Position numbers and translations under genes: made by a program. Source: Lichenostomus cassidix (Eukaryota; Chordata; Aves; Passeriformes; Meliphagidae). Taken from it: 64,000 nucleotides of DNA. Location of the stretch: NCBI GenBank assembly GCA_008360975.2, contig CM039179.1, positions 62,410,666-62,474,665 on the forward strand, given 5' to 3'. How positions within the stretch are numbered: the first letter of the stretch is position 1; each line of letters starts with the position of its first letter. The notes under the pieces are model-generated. The model was not told the origin of the DNA, ran no database searches, and was given only the letters and a program-made list of their open reading frames with translations. Below, piece after piece: positions 25,461 through 38,379 of this stretch.

Positions 25461-28400
25461 AGAACTGAAACATGGACACAAATATTCTGTTTACTGAGCA
25501 CACTCTCTGTGTGCTCACTCTTTCTTGTCTTCCTTTCTCCCTGCACACATAGCTTTTATCACCCTCCTTCTTGATGTGCTTTTCCCCTCTAAGAGACAAG
25601 GCTGATGCCATATTTCTCCCAGGAACAGGTATCTTATGTGCAAACTGAGTTCATGTGTAGCTTTATTTTCCACTGAATGGTGATATTTGGATTTTCAGCA
25701 CTCTAGAAAAGGGCTGTCAGTGGCTCGTGTCCTCTGGGAGAGAAGGTCTTGGCTGTTCATCTCCTTAGAGATGGAGAACTGCTTTAGGATAGCGAGAGCC
25801 CCTTCTACCCCTTGCCCTTCTGAGCATAGTGTTTTGTTGAACTCATGGTGTTTTTAACTTTTCCTCTTGTTTACAGGCTCAGGGATGCACAAGTGCACAG
25901 GCACAACCTATTATAAGCAGCATCCTTTCCATCCCCCTCAAATTCCTCTTTTCTGACTTGTGGGAGATGGTGCTGCCAGTGCTATGTGTCTGCCTGCTGC
26001 ATTAGGACAGGACCAGGGACACCATGGGGAAAAAAGGGACTGAAAAAGTGGGAAACAGGGCTTCCTAGAGGCATCAAAAGCAGCACCACAGGCTGGCACC
26101 CAGGCCGTACAGGAAGGTGAATGTTCCAGCTTGCACACTACCAGCAGAGCAGTCTGTTGGTTTGCCTGGTGCAATGGGCTGCTTATAAGGAGTTGTTTTT
26201 GGCTCTTGCTGTAGCATGGCACCAAGGTCAGCAGTTCCTTTGCTTTCCAGGAGAGGGTAAAGGCACATGTGCACTCACACCCACCAATTCACCTTATGAA
26301 ACAGTAAAATATGCATTTTTCTTTCCTTCTTTTTTTCCCCCAAACAATTATCCTGGCTCTCACTCCTTCCTGTCTCTCTCCTGCTTTGCTCTGCACACCT
26401 CCTCCAAAATGGCTCCATCTTAAATAATTTCCAATTGTTGGAAAGGGTGCATGTACTGTATTGGATTGCCATCTCCTCGAGGCTTAATCAGGTCCTTGAC
26501 ATTGGATGAGGAGGCTGTGGTGTCTGTCATCTTTGGCTACAGAGATGTGCCAGTCAGACTTTTTCTTTTGACAAGAAAGGTAGGATATATGGTGTAGATA
26601 CAAGACGATGGACTTTATTTTCCCAGAGCATGAACAACGCTATACATGGCAGAGAGCAGGCTATTTAACAGGATGTTAATTTATGCCTGCCTTCAAACAT
26701 AAGAAGAATCTTAAAAAAGGAAGAAGAAATTATTTACTGTGGGAGGTAGCAGAAATGAGTGGCCTCTTTCTGGTGTTGAAAAATTTATAGACAAAAGATT
26801 TTCAAATGGAATGGGTTGGTGGTTTAAGTACTAGCACACACCCAAGAGTCCATCATGACACACTCTTTGAATAAAAGAAATTTTTCATGCATTCTGAAAG
26901 CCAGGCCTTTCAAGAGGCTTCACATTTGGACATGAAAGATGAGTAGTTCAGAAACAGTACTTGCCACAGACTGTGTTAGCTAGCATCCCCTTGCCCTCCA
27001 GCTCTGTGGGATTTCTAGTTTGGAAAATTGCTGATATACATATGTATTTATTATTTGCGAATTGGCAAGCAATTGCCACAGTTGTCCCATTATGAAATTT
27101 ATTGGTATATTTCCTGGATAGGAATTGACACTCATGTTACTGAACTGATCTCTAGTCTTGGGTCCAGACTTCCTGTGCAGTCTCTCTTTGTGTAAGTTAA
27201 TGAAAGGAGAATAGGGCAAACACAAGTGTCATTGCATTCCCTAAAGCTTCAGTGGACTCACCCCCTGCGGCTTAATCCCTTATACCTTTCCATTGTACCT
27301 ATTAGTTTTTGTAAGATCACCCAAAATGAGTCAACTGATATCATTGCATCAACTTGCTTCAGGAACTCTTCTTCCCTGCCCTTCCAGCATATCTCATTCA
27401 CCTGTCTTCTCCACGCTTTGAAACCAACCTTAAGTCCCACCTTCCCTGTACAGGCACCAGGTTTATGTTCTGTCACTTTTTCTGCCTCCCAATGCACTAA
27501 AGACCAGCCCCAGAGCTGCACTGACACATTTCTGCTACCAGGTTTTCCCTGCTTTCCTTCCTTCCATGGTATGTCTTGGTGTCTTTAGGACATCCCAGTC
27601 TGCACTGCAGTGCTCTGGGCTTAGCACCTATATTGTTGTCTTTGTTCATCATCTCTTCTTTCTTTCCCATAACATTATTTTTTAATTTCGCCCTTTCTTC
27701 CCCCTCTTTCATTTTATTTTAATAGACACAAGATGAAGCAGAGGGAGAGGAATTACCCTATTGAAAACATGCATGAGCAGAGTACTGACCTGGTAACACT
27801 ACCCTCTCATTGTGGCAGTGAGTGTGTGACTTGTCACCTGGTATTCACACTTAGCATTGTGCCATCAGTGAGTTAATCAGCCTGAATCAATTGGTGCTCT
27901 CCCTCGCAATTCTGAAAATGGCTCGTGGGGTGAACAAATTGTAGGAGTGTATGCTTGCAAGAACAAAACAATCTCTCGTATTGCTGAGCCAGTAAGTGAA
28001 TGGCAGATGCAGCAGTGCATCTACAGTCTTGCTTAATAGAGCAGGTGCACATCGACTTCTTGCTCTGTTTGTCTGGGTCAAAAATCTCCTTGCCAGCAGT
28101 GTTCGAACTGCAATATCTCTACATTTGAAAATGAGAGTTCATTTTACTTTTATCAGTTATAATTATTCCTCCCAGAGTTCAGTTTTTTGTTTGTTTTGTT
28201 AACCTGCTACAACTGTTGCTAAAGGTCACATATGGACATTTTTCATGTATCTAAGCACACTTGGCTCTATGTGAAGAGTCCAGTCACTTTGGAGGGGGTT
28301 TGATGGGAGATTATCTCTTTTATTGTGGTTTCTTCTAATGTAGTATAGCTATGCACAGATTGTGTGTGGATGTGTTCAGTACTTTTAGGGTGGTGTGGAG

Positions 28401-28490
28401 CAACACAATCTTTCAAGCAGTCACCGCAGAGCAGAGCAGCAGGGAGATGTGGCCAGATGCCCACTGCACAGACAGCAATGAATGACTTTA
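25461..28490. other. Non-coding stretch without recognisable genes
   Basis: About 3 kb with no exon or repeat that I can support. A pyrimidine-rich segment at 27.35-27.72 kb gives overlapping open frames of up to 120 codons without domain character. Confidence 0.5.
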
Positions 28491-28780
28491 TTATTTTTTT
28501 TTATTTGTGTAATGGGCCTGTTCATTACATTTAACAAAAATATAGAGTGCCTAGAAACTAAATAGGTACCTTGTGTCACTTTCTTTGTGACAGCTTGATG
28601 TGTCCAGGTGCTGGGCTGGAAGCGCTGGCAAATCCAGGGCTAAACTCTTTTTGTCAGGAGATCGTTTGAGCTTTCCAATATTCTCTGCCAAAGTTTGTTA
28701 AACTATTTTGCTTATTAACTCTTTTGCAATCCCTTCCTTAACTGTGCCTGAAATTTTAATGTTAAACCACTAAATCCATT
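28490..28780. promoter_or_regulatory. Candidate conserved non-coding element
   Basis: A non-repetitive block with a T-run at the left edge, GTTCATTACATTTAAC, CTTATTAACTC and AATTTTAATGTTAAACC motifs, and a GC-richer core near 28620 that includes AGCGCTGGC. No open frame spans it. Enhancer-like by texture only. Confidence 0.2.
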
Positions 28781-29457
28781 TTACAACCCGAGATTAGAAT
28801 GTCAAAGAGGATGGATTTGTGAGTTTAAGCACTGACCCTTGAAAGAAGAGACATGGAAATACTTGCTTCCTTTGAGACTGTACCCTCTTCCTACAAGAAT
28901 TGTTGGGAGCAGGATGAGCCTGTGCTGGGAAGTGTAAAGTCCCTAGGAGCAGAGGTACCACAGGCAAACTGGCTCTAGGCATTGTCCATGGTTGGCCTGA
29001 AAGCCAATGTTCTGGTGGTGCCTCTGCAGCTGCGGCTGTGAGCATTACATCACCCTACTCCTAAGCTTACACCTTTTGTAGTGAAGAAAGGGTTTTTACA
29101 AAGGACTAAATGCAAGTGAAATGTTAAGGCACTGCCTATGATTTCCATGTATTTAAGGTGATTGTGTAAGTGTCTACAGCAAGACTGGGAGCATAACCTG
29201 AAAGAAAATTGATGTGCTTGCAAGCGCAATTTCAAGCTGAAAGAGGGGATTACTAAGTCATATTTAGAAAAGACACCTTCCTGGGAAAAAATATCAAGCT
29301 GTGGATGCAGATGGAGAATGAAGAAGTTAGAGCAAGCATGGACTACAGAGAAAATTTCAGCAATTGCCATTAATCATTTAGGGGTATAGTAGAGAAGTTG
29401 TGGGAAACAAGCTACAGCTGCTACCTAGGCTAGGTGGTTTAATTCACTTAAAATCTA

Positions 29458-29495
29458 CTAAAAATTAGTAATTCCTGCTAAAAATTAGTAATTCC
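29458..29495. repeat. Tandem duplication, two copies, period 20 bp
   Basis: CTAAAAATTAGTAATTCC occurs at 29458-29475 and again at 29478-29495, identical at all 18 bases and separated by TG. A third partial AGTAATTG follows. Each copy contains a small inverted AAATTAGTAATT motif, so the duplication doubles a homeodomain-like site. Confidence 0.85.
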
Positions 29496-29887
29496 AGTAA
29501 TTGACAAGCATTATGTCATAGCATTTTCATGGCTTTTGAATAGCAATCAAGGTAATTTTAATCTACAATATTTACATCTACTTCACACATTACTAAATGT
29601 AGCAGCCTCTGGCACCACCTCTTCCTTGCTCCCTAGAAGACGGAAAGTGAGAAATGGAGGAAGATTTAAGTGTTGCTAGCAATGATTCATTCTCAGGCTG
29701 CGCAACCCACCAAATGATCTCCAGGGTGGCACTGCTGCTTGACCTGGGAACAGTTTTCCTTCTTCCTTGCCCTCTTAACAAGAAGGATGGAAACTGATAC
29801 TCATGGCAGACAACCAGAATGGCTAGAACGAATATTGGAGAAGTTCAGGAAACTAAATATGGGATCCAGGATCTGGAAAACATGCCA

Positions 29888-29926
29888 GAAAAGAAAAAAA
29901 AAAAAAAAAAGAAAAAAAAGAAAAAA
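29888..29926. repeat. A-rich tract (17 A, then 8 A, then 6 A, separated by single G)
   Basis: The longest A-run is 29894-29910. It resembles a decayed poly-A, but no AATAAA-type signal or retroposed body is evident just upstream. A simple low-complexity tract is the safer reading. Confidence 0.8.
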
Positions 29927-31258
29927 TGACAAAAGTGTAAAAATACAGAAATATCAAGGCGAAGGAAATAAAAAATAACCAAAAGAGATTCCATTACCAA
30001 AAATCAATCCCTGGGTTGAAGTACTCATTAAAGGCCTAATCTTTTCTTCCATATGCAAGGGACTGGCTCTGTAATGGACTGATAGAGGCTGAACAGCCGT
30101 TTTTCTGAAAGAAAGCAAAAGAAGTGCCTTGAAGTGGTTTTTTGCACAAAGACTGTCAGGTCTCAGGGAAGTTCAGGAAAATTATTAAATCCTGGGTTAG
30201 GACAATCTGACCAGGGAAAAAGAATGGTTAAATTTTCTCCTCGATTCCAGAAGTCAGGGAAACATGTCATCCTAACCCCACTTCAGACTCGGCAAGAACT
30301 AATTTCAAACTGTTCTTGGATCATATTTGCCATTACACCCTGCTAATTTATGCAGTTTTTTAAAGTGTCAGGGTTAAATGGTGCAGCTGAGAGTTCTCAG
30401 TGGGATGTCAAGTACTGGCTGCTTCACCAAGGTGCTGCTGAGTAGCTACACCCTTTGGATGTTCTCCTGGATGCACGAGTAGATACCAGGGCTATCATTT
30501 TTAGAGACTTTCTAAGTGCCAAGATGAGACTCTGCTCTGACTCTAATACAGAAATTGTGCTGCGGAAGTCTGGGGAGTTGTCCTTTTTTATATTTTGATT
30601 TTATTGATCAACTGACTTACTAGAAAAATGCAAACTTAGCATCTTCTTCTGGTCTGATTTTCCTTGATATTTTTCAATGATGATTAGGTAATGTTGCCTT
30701 GAGGGACCCAGTGCACACAGACTAGAGAACTGCAGCCCTCCCTGCTCAGGACTTAAGGAGCTGCTCTTTTTGGGTGTCTAAATTTTATTTTTCATATCCA
30801 TGTTGATATCCTTTTAAAATCTGAGCTTTTATGTACTGCTTCCTGCTTCTGGTTGTGGCAGAAAAGTTTTGGCATTGTTATTGCATGCCCAAGTAAATGA
30901 GACTTGCCTCAGCCTGTCATGGAGATGTTTGGTTTTAATCCATTGGTGGATTTTTTGATTAAGATAAAGGCCTTGATTAGGCACTGGCAAAGATCTGAAA
31001 GCTGTGGAGACCCTGGAGCTTCAGTGTAAACCACTCTCAAAGCCTGAATCCCTTGGGAATCTGACTACTTTTTTCCATGCTACATAAGCTATTACAGCTG
31101 GGAGACAAGTGTTGCCATATTGGTTAAATGCTGGGCCTTTATGAATAATGGTCCCTCCTACGTGAGCACGATTTGAATTCCACTTCTCAGCTCTGAGCTG
31201 ATTTTCCTATGGCTCAGTTCTTCAGGGGAAGAATGCATAAGAGGAGCTCAGTTTGATC

Positions 31259-31304
31259 TTTGGTAAGGACATTTGGTAAGGACAAATGTCCTTTGGTAAG
31301 GACA
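31259..31304. repeat. Triplicated 13-mer with internal near-palindrome
   Basis: TTTGGTAAGGACA occurs three times: 31259-31271, 31272-31284 (directly abutting) and 31292-31304. The 7 bases between the second and third copies, with their neighbours, form GGACAAATGTCC, an almost perfect palindrome. This is a recent-looking local triplication. Confidence 0.85.
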
Positions 31305-32644
31305 TTTTCAGTTTCACATGGCTAATATTTGCAAGGGTCATAGGGGAGGCTGAATTTTCCTTACATAACAAAGTACAAATTTTACATCTTCCACATTCTG
31401 CAGTCTCTGTAGCAGTCATTTTGTTGAAGAGAGAGAAGTACTCAGCTGAGGGACTCAAATGCACAGAGGCCATGGTGCATTAAAAGCAGATCAAAAGGTC
31501 TTTGTAGCTCTTGCAAAATCAATCCCTGCCTCTAATGTTGGTCACTCTGTGTGCTGACCCTCCTTGGATCAGATGATTTCTCTTCAGCCACCTTCCTCAA
31601 GAAGCAGCTGCTTTTGTGTGAGCTGTTTCACCCCCACTAATCCAGGTGCGACTCCATGTCTTCTGTAATGTATGCTCCAGTCTACCTTTGCTGTGGCCAG
31701 CATTACACAGCACAGATTATATTCAGGCATCTTTCCACTGGCTTAATTTGCATTTGTGAGTGCTTAATGTTTTGGAATTCTGATTCCAAGCTATGCACGC
31801 AGGAAAAAAAGTGCAAGTCATTAGTGAACTTGAGTGACAAGTTTGGTCTCATTAATTTGACATTGCACAGAAAACCTGCTGCAGCAACAGGGATAGGTAT
31901 AGATTTTTAAAGCAGAGTTCAACAGCCTGAGCTGTGAGACCATCTTTTTTCCTCTTGCCTCCAGAAGCTGCAAAGGGTTTAACCCAAATTCCATAAGAAG
32001 ACCTGACCAGCCATCAAAGCTGTGCTCCAGCCTGTTTCCCATTTTGTTGGCCACAGCACAACATTATTAATAAAATACAGAAATAGGTGTAGAAAGACAG
32101 AACTACATCTTCAGGTGCTCACTGACAGCCTGTCCCTGCAGAGGTGGGATATGCAGCTGTGCTTGTGATGTGCACAGCTGACATAATGAACTCTATTTTA
32201 GTGCAACCAGAATTTGCTCCAGTAAGAACTCAGTAAAAATTAGGCAGGTATTCAGAGATTCAGACAGAGTTCTGGAAATATTCCATGCCCTTAGCAGTCT
32301 AAGTGCAAAAGATTGACTGATGTGATTCTTGCATTTTCCTTTGATTGTTGGGTGCTTTCAGAGAGCCTCTGATGCAAAAAGGGTTCGGGTTGCTCCAGGA
32401 GAATTGCTGCTCATGCTGAGCAAATTTATTCAGGTTAACTCCTGTCTTGCAAGCCCATTCTGGAATGGGACATGTTAAAGAAATTCCTTCTTGCTTATCA
32501 AAACAAGTTGTTCTCATACAAAACCTCCATACCATCATTAAAGTCCATAGTGATTTTTCCTATTTCACTTTGCAGCATATAAAACCAACTTTTACTTCTC
32601 ACCTGAGCAGTTTAACTCCAGAATCAGTGTAAGAGCAAAGGTGG

Positions 32645-32925
32645 AATCATAAGACGATTTAGGTTGGAAGGGACCTTAAAGATTATCTAATTCTAACCCC
32701 ATCCTGCCATGGGCAGGGACACCTTCCACTTCACCAGGTTGTTCAAATTCCCATCCAACCTGACCTTGAACAATGCTGGGGATAGGGCATCCACACCTTC
32801 TCTGGACAAACTGTGCCAGTGCCTCACCATCCTCACAGTAAAGAATTTCTTCCTAATATCTAATCTAAACCTACCTTGTTTCAATTTGAAGCCTTTTCCC
32901 CTTGTCCTACCGTATACCACAACAG
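32645..32925 (-). mobile_element. CR1 LINE fragment, 3' end (minus strand)
   Basis: This is the 3' end of a chicken-repeat-1 non-LTR retrotransposon, inverted. The left edge is a decayed form of the usual CR1 terminal repeat, followed by GGTTGGAAGGGACCTTAAAG, the hallmark of bird CR1 tails. Read on the minus strand from 32920, it encodes the C-terminal end of ORF2, the endonuclease/reverse-transcriptase protein. GRFRLDIRKKFFT lies at about 32875-32837, followed by a VRHW motif, as in intact CR1 copies. It is 5'-truncated, as nearly all CR1 copies are, and lacks the endonuclease and catalytic reverse-transcriptase domains, so it cannot move by itself. The right boundary is approximate. Confidence 0.93.
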
Positions 32926-32929
32926 ATAT

Positions 32930-35900
32930 TCATATGGTTGCATTTCACAGTGGTACTCCACCTTAATTATTGTATTTGAGTACAGCAAGCAGGACGCACG
33001 CAAACATGAGTATGCACTCTCCATTGCGTCTGTTATGTATATAAGAGATCTATATTAGATACAAAGAGAACACAAAACCAAATGTTAATTTAATTTTTAC
33101 CAAAGAGAGTCAAAGTGTGTCAATCTACAGAAATATAAACCAAAATAATGGTAAGAAAAGACAGGATTCAATACAGCAAAAGTTCTTAGAGACCATATTT
33201 TATTCTACAAAGAGGATGCAGAAATGAGGGAAACAGAATCATTACCTATGTGACTTCAGGAGATGAATCATCAGTAAATATTATTTTAAGCAACACCACA
33301 GTTAACACAGAACAATTTCACATTTGTACATAATTTCCAACTGAGAAACATTCTGTCAGCATTTCCTCATATGTAGGTTTGATTCAACTTAGTGAAAGAC
33401 ACCTCCCATCAGACCTGAAATGTCTCTGAGGTTTTAATGATTTTCCATATGGAAAGCGCACACTTGGTAGCAAATATGTTCATTTTTTTTCAGTATGCCC
33501 AAATGAAGCAACTCATGAATATGTGTCAATGAATACAATTGCTTCAAGGCAAGAATGCAGGTCTGGAAGGAAAACAGTCCAGCGGTGCCTTGCTTCTTCA
33601 ACAGACAGATTTTTAGTCTCCCTTAAAGCACACAGCATATATGAGAACAAAATGTTAGAATCTTGTTTTTGTTGGCTGTGAATAAATTCATCATGGGATA
33701 CATGGTTTTAATATGACCTGACGTAATTCCCATTCTCCTACTACTAACTGCTATCTGCTGAGCCAATTTCAACTTCAGCTCCGTTTCTTTTGAATAAAGA
33801 TTGCAGACAGATTCTTGTCTTCATTTGTTCTGCCTAATTCAGGATGCAAAGCACTCCTGGACACAAAATATAGGGTGTTTTTCATTTTTGTAGTGTGTGA
33901 CTCAGTTTCAACATATGAAACTAATCTTTGCTAATGCATTGTGTTAGAACTGACTCATCCATATCAAAGGTGCAAAGTCCTTGAGTGCTTTACCAATTGC
34001 TTTAAATTTTAGAAAAAGTATATTGTGTGTTCTTGAGTTTTGCTAAATTTGTAATTGAATTTTTTTATCTCATTAATAAATCATATATGCAGATAACTGA
34101 ACCTTTCAATTTAGATGTAAATAAGTAACTGGAAAAAAATATAGCATCTTTCAACATTCAGCAACCATGGAAATCCTTAGTTTTATTTTGTTGCTCACAA
34201 TTTAAAGCTGTGGGTAATTTTAAGACATTCAACAATTACACAGTGTTAAGGGACAGATTTTTCTAGAGGACTCAGAATCCACAAACAGTTGCAGGTTTTC
34301 AGAATTGCCCAGCTCCTGCTAAAACACCAAAGTGAGTAGGCAAATCCACATACTGATTTGTGAATTCCTCTTGGCACTTGGATACCCCCTTTTCTCTACC
34401 CCTACCTAGACAGTAAACCCTTGAAAACCTGTCCATCCTCTAGGTATGAGAAGACAAAATGAAGACCGAAATTCAGGATAGACTTCATATTAGTGACTCA
34501 TCTATGCATGATCTCACAAAGGAGTTCCCATTTCCAAGTCCGAGAGATATCGAAGCAGAGATACAAATCCCTGAGATTTCCAATAGACTTTCTCCTTTTG
34601 ACATGCTAACCTATGTGAAATGCACACATAAGTCAATATTTTTTACTCTGAAGGAATGTATAGGTGGAGTTTGGCCCCTTCACTAGCTGCTTGGCATTCT
34701 GGAGACTAGCTCTCCCCCCTGGCACCTGCAAAAGTGACACCTCAGTTGTTCCAGCTCTCTTGAAGATTTATAGTGAATTTGTGTTTCAGGAACAAGCTGA
34801 TAGCCTTTGCACTGGCATGGAAGGCAGAACTTTTATTATAGGATTGTTAAGATAACAACAGCTTTGAATGTATAATGCTGCTGTACTCAGAACCAATTGG
34901 GAACAAAGCTCTGCTTATCTGCTCAGCTACCTGGATTTTAGTGGTGGCCAAGAGTAGGAAGCTCTTACACAGCCAGTTGGTTGTTTCCTGCCTTCCTTGC
35001 TTTGAAGCAGTCGAAGTTCACTCAGCCTTGCTGCTGCTTTGTTATCTAAGGAATTCATATACTACTTAATCTCCATAAAAACCCAAACCATGACTGTACC
35101 GTGTGAGCTCTGCAGGGAGCATCAGCATTCCAGATCTGGTGCCATAAGGCCTGTGAGCAGACTCTGGGATGCACAGAAAACTGTATTTTTTGGCAAGCAG
35201 TATCATAAATGAAGGGAAAGACTGCCTGAAACAATTTGAAATTTTTCTTGGGTAGTTTGGGCTTTCTAAACTTAAGCTATTAGGTGAGAGACTTTTATTT
35301 GGTGCAATTACAGCCCTAAAAGGAACAATACTAGATGCGGCTTCCATCTGCCTTGCCATGTATGCCTAACAGTAAGCATTTTGCATGAGTCTCAAGGAGC
35401 AGTTGTGTTCTTGGGATATAAAGTTGTTTTTAGATAAAAAGCTGAATAGAAGAGTGAATCGAAAAAAGAGAAGTTCTTTTTTTGGTATGTGAGCCATATT
35501 CAATACAAATGCCCCCTGAAATTGATATTCAGAAGCCTATATTTTTTTTCTAAATGATGAGAGCAAGACAAAATATGATAACAATACACACTGGAATGTT
35601 TATTTTAAAATAGATAACAGCTCTGAAAACCCCTTGCCTAGTTCAGTATACTGGAACATCCCTGCAGCTTAACCTCCTGTCAATGTGAGCCAGAACAGGG
35701 TGAGGAATGCTTCTTGCTTTTCCCAGGCGAACTCCTCTGAGGAAATTCAGAGCACACAGTTTGTTCAAACTCCTTTTTTCCTCTTTAGACTTATTATTTA
35801 TTTCAGATTGATGCACAAGCTCAAGGCTGGGCTGGATTCTTTCCTGGACATCTGCCTCAAGTGAGTGCTGTGCATCTGATAGATCCCAACAGGTCATGTA

Positions 35901-38375
35901 TCACAGAACGTTCCCCTCATGTCCTGCATACCCACAAATCACTGCCAACAACTGGTATTTCCACACTATGGAAAATACAGAGATTTGGAACAGTGGGTCC
36001 CAAAGCAGGACTGAGCGAGGAAGGGCTGAAGCACAAATGCTGGGCTTTGCCCTGCCCCCCTTACTTAGGTTTTAATCAGCCAAAACCCCTACCGAGTCAG
36101 CAAGACTTTTCACGTCCAAAAGAGCTGTGTGAAAACTGAGGGAGGGCTTCAGGCAGATCCAGTACAATAGCTAAAAAATAACATGGCAAAGTAAAAGGAA
36201 GGAAGATAAGCAGAGCACACAGCTTAAGAAAAGCATTTTTTCTAGACAGGGCATCCAATATCCAGCTGCTCCTCAGAAGGAGGTTATGGCTAACTTGGTC
36301 AGTATGACGGGCTGTGAGGCATCTAACAAAACTACCCTAGAGTGTCCTTTTCATGTTTTGGGGGTGAAGGAGATTTTGAATTACAGATAAGGGATGGCAG
36401 GTGTTAATGCCAGTCTTTCACTTCTTACTTCTGGGTTTAAACTGCAGGCTATTTGCTTTCTTTTCTCTCCAAGACAGTAGTTAGTTTTTTTTAACAAAGC
36501 CCTTTTGTAAGTATCCCATGTTTTGTTTGTGCACAACACTGTCAGCAATATCAGGATATGTTTAGATAAAAGATTTACTAAATAGACTGGCTTGGGGGTT
36601 TGGGAAGTTTATCTCAGCAGATAATACTCCAGCAGATTTTTGTAGTGGCTCTCATTAGTTGACTCTGTCTTATCTAATCAGCCTCTGAAGCCAATCAATA
36701 CAGAAACTTGCCAATCAGTGCTGAAGCATTTCATGTGGTTATATTCCTGAGGCTCCCAGGAAAAAAAGGGAAAGAAGCTTAGAAGTACTTTTTGTTTTGT
36801 TCTAGTTAAAAGCTGTTCTGAACAAACGGTTACTGGATGAGATGCTGGGAGCTGATCCTTGCTAGCTTTTCTGGCACTGCTTGATGCATTAGGCTTTAAA
36901 TGTCTTTTTTCTCCTGAGGTGAGATTCTTTTCTATTTTGCAGATGAACCTTTAGTACTTTGAGGCAATGTATTAACTCAGCCTACTTACACATATCTTGG
37001 TGCTAAGGGTCCTGAACATATTTATGGACAGTTAACATCAGCCATGAATGGCTGCTTTAAGAGAATTTGACTGATACAGGCTTCAGTGAGTCATCTGGAG
37101 AGTGTGTTTAAGCATGGAAGAAGTGTCCTGGGTACAATATTTGTCTTATATTTTTCCAGCCCCTCATAAATGTGGTTGAGTCTTCCAAGGATTGTGTCCC
37201 ACGACTGATCCTGCATGGTACTGAATGTGGTCATCTGACTGAACCAGTCCTCATATATACCCTTGATGGGATGTGAGTCTATGAAGACACTGGTGAGAAG
37301 TGTTGAGATGGGCCCTGAAGTCCCTCGTTGTACTTCAATGCTGTGTATTTATCTTCACTGTTTGCTTGGCACGCTTTTAGATTTTGGAAATTACGGCATC
37401 CCTAACTGAGAAAACCAGATGAAACACATAGCTCTCACTTCTTGAAGTACACCTGTCTATTTATAAATGCAAGCAAAGGCCATCTGCATCTTCTAATGCT
37501 GCAGGTGTCCATGGCCATGTTACAGTTTTGATATGACTATTTTTTCTGTGCAAGCTAAATGAGGAGTGTGAAATATTCCTGATTTAGTTTCTGTGATCAA
37601 ACTGAAGAGATATTTCAAGCATTTTCAAGCACGATGAATGAGGAAAAAAGCTAAAAGTGGGGTATGTGAGATTGCTCAACTGTTTCAGTCCCTCAGTCTA
37701 AAGGGTGGGAGTCTGGCAGCAGGCTGTTAAGGGAAGGTGCAAATTGACACCAAGACGATGTACATCTGGTCCTGCCTGAGGAGTGTAACTGAGGCACACA
37801 ACAGACCCCACATTACTTCTACAAAAGTAGAAGTTGTGGCCAGTATGATTGACCATTACACTGAATTGATGCTTGTCTACAGGGAAAATGTACAAATACT
37901 GGATATCTCAAAAGCAGCTTGTCCTATCCCTGGCTGAAGTATCCAAATTACCCTGGCATCCCTTTGGTGAGGGAGCAGTTTGGTGCATGGTAGAGCACAG
38001 ACCAGGGGTACAGTGTCAGGTTGTGGGGGATTAGGGTTTGAGCATGACACTGGCAGCATGGCAGCAACCTGCACAAGAGCAGTGCTTGGGGAAGAAGACC
38101 CTGAGGGAGAACACTTCTGCAGAAAGTGTAGCTGCAAAATGTGCTATGGCGAGAAAATTCACATAGGAGGTGCAGCCAGGGGACACTTTCAGACCTCCCT
38201 CCAAAAGAAAGAACCAAAAATGCTAAAAATTACAGATGAGTCCTTGGCAAACAAATGAGATCAGCAATACATGATGTCAATATATTGCCTCTGTTTCTGT
38301 TTGCTCTTTTTCTTACACAAATATCAGTGGTGGCCATTGAGACCAATTCTGGAATAAAATCTGTGCATCCGAGTT
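32930..38375. other. AT-rich non-coding stretch
   Basis: About 5.4 kb without a recognisable gene. The part at 33060-34260 is especially AT-rich and rich in ATTA/TAAT words, and could include conserved elements. The open frame at 34459-34686 (75 codons, charged, no domain) and the frames at 35.86-36.14 kb are judged chance. The hairpin at 37815-37834 is listed separately. Confidence 0.5.
37815..37834. repeat. Short perfect inverted repeat (8-bp stem, AAAA loop)
   Basis: ACTTCTAC at 37815-37822 pairs with GTAGAAGT at 37827-37834. The stem does not extend. Probably chance or a protein-binding dyad. Confidence 0.75.
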
Positions 38376-38379
38376 GAGG

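Larger units (their letters stand above)
28781..32640. other. Non-coding stretch with small tandem duplications
   Basis: No gene recognised. It contains the local duplications at 29458-29495 and 31259-31304 and the A-rich tract at 29888-29926, listed separately. Remaining open frames are short and unstructured. Confidence 0.5.

Noticed and set aside
29888..29926. A-rich tract considered as the tail of a processed retrocopy
   Set aside because: No polyadenylation signal, gene-like body or target-site duplication is visible, and such retrocopies are scarce in birds.
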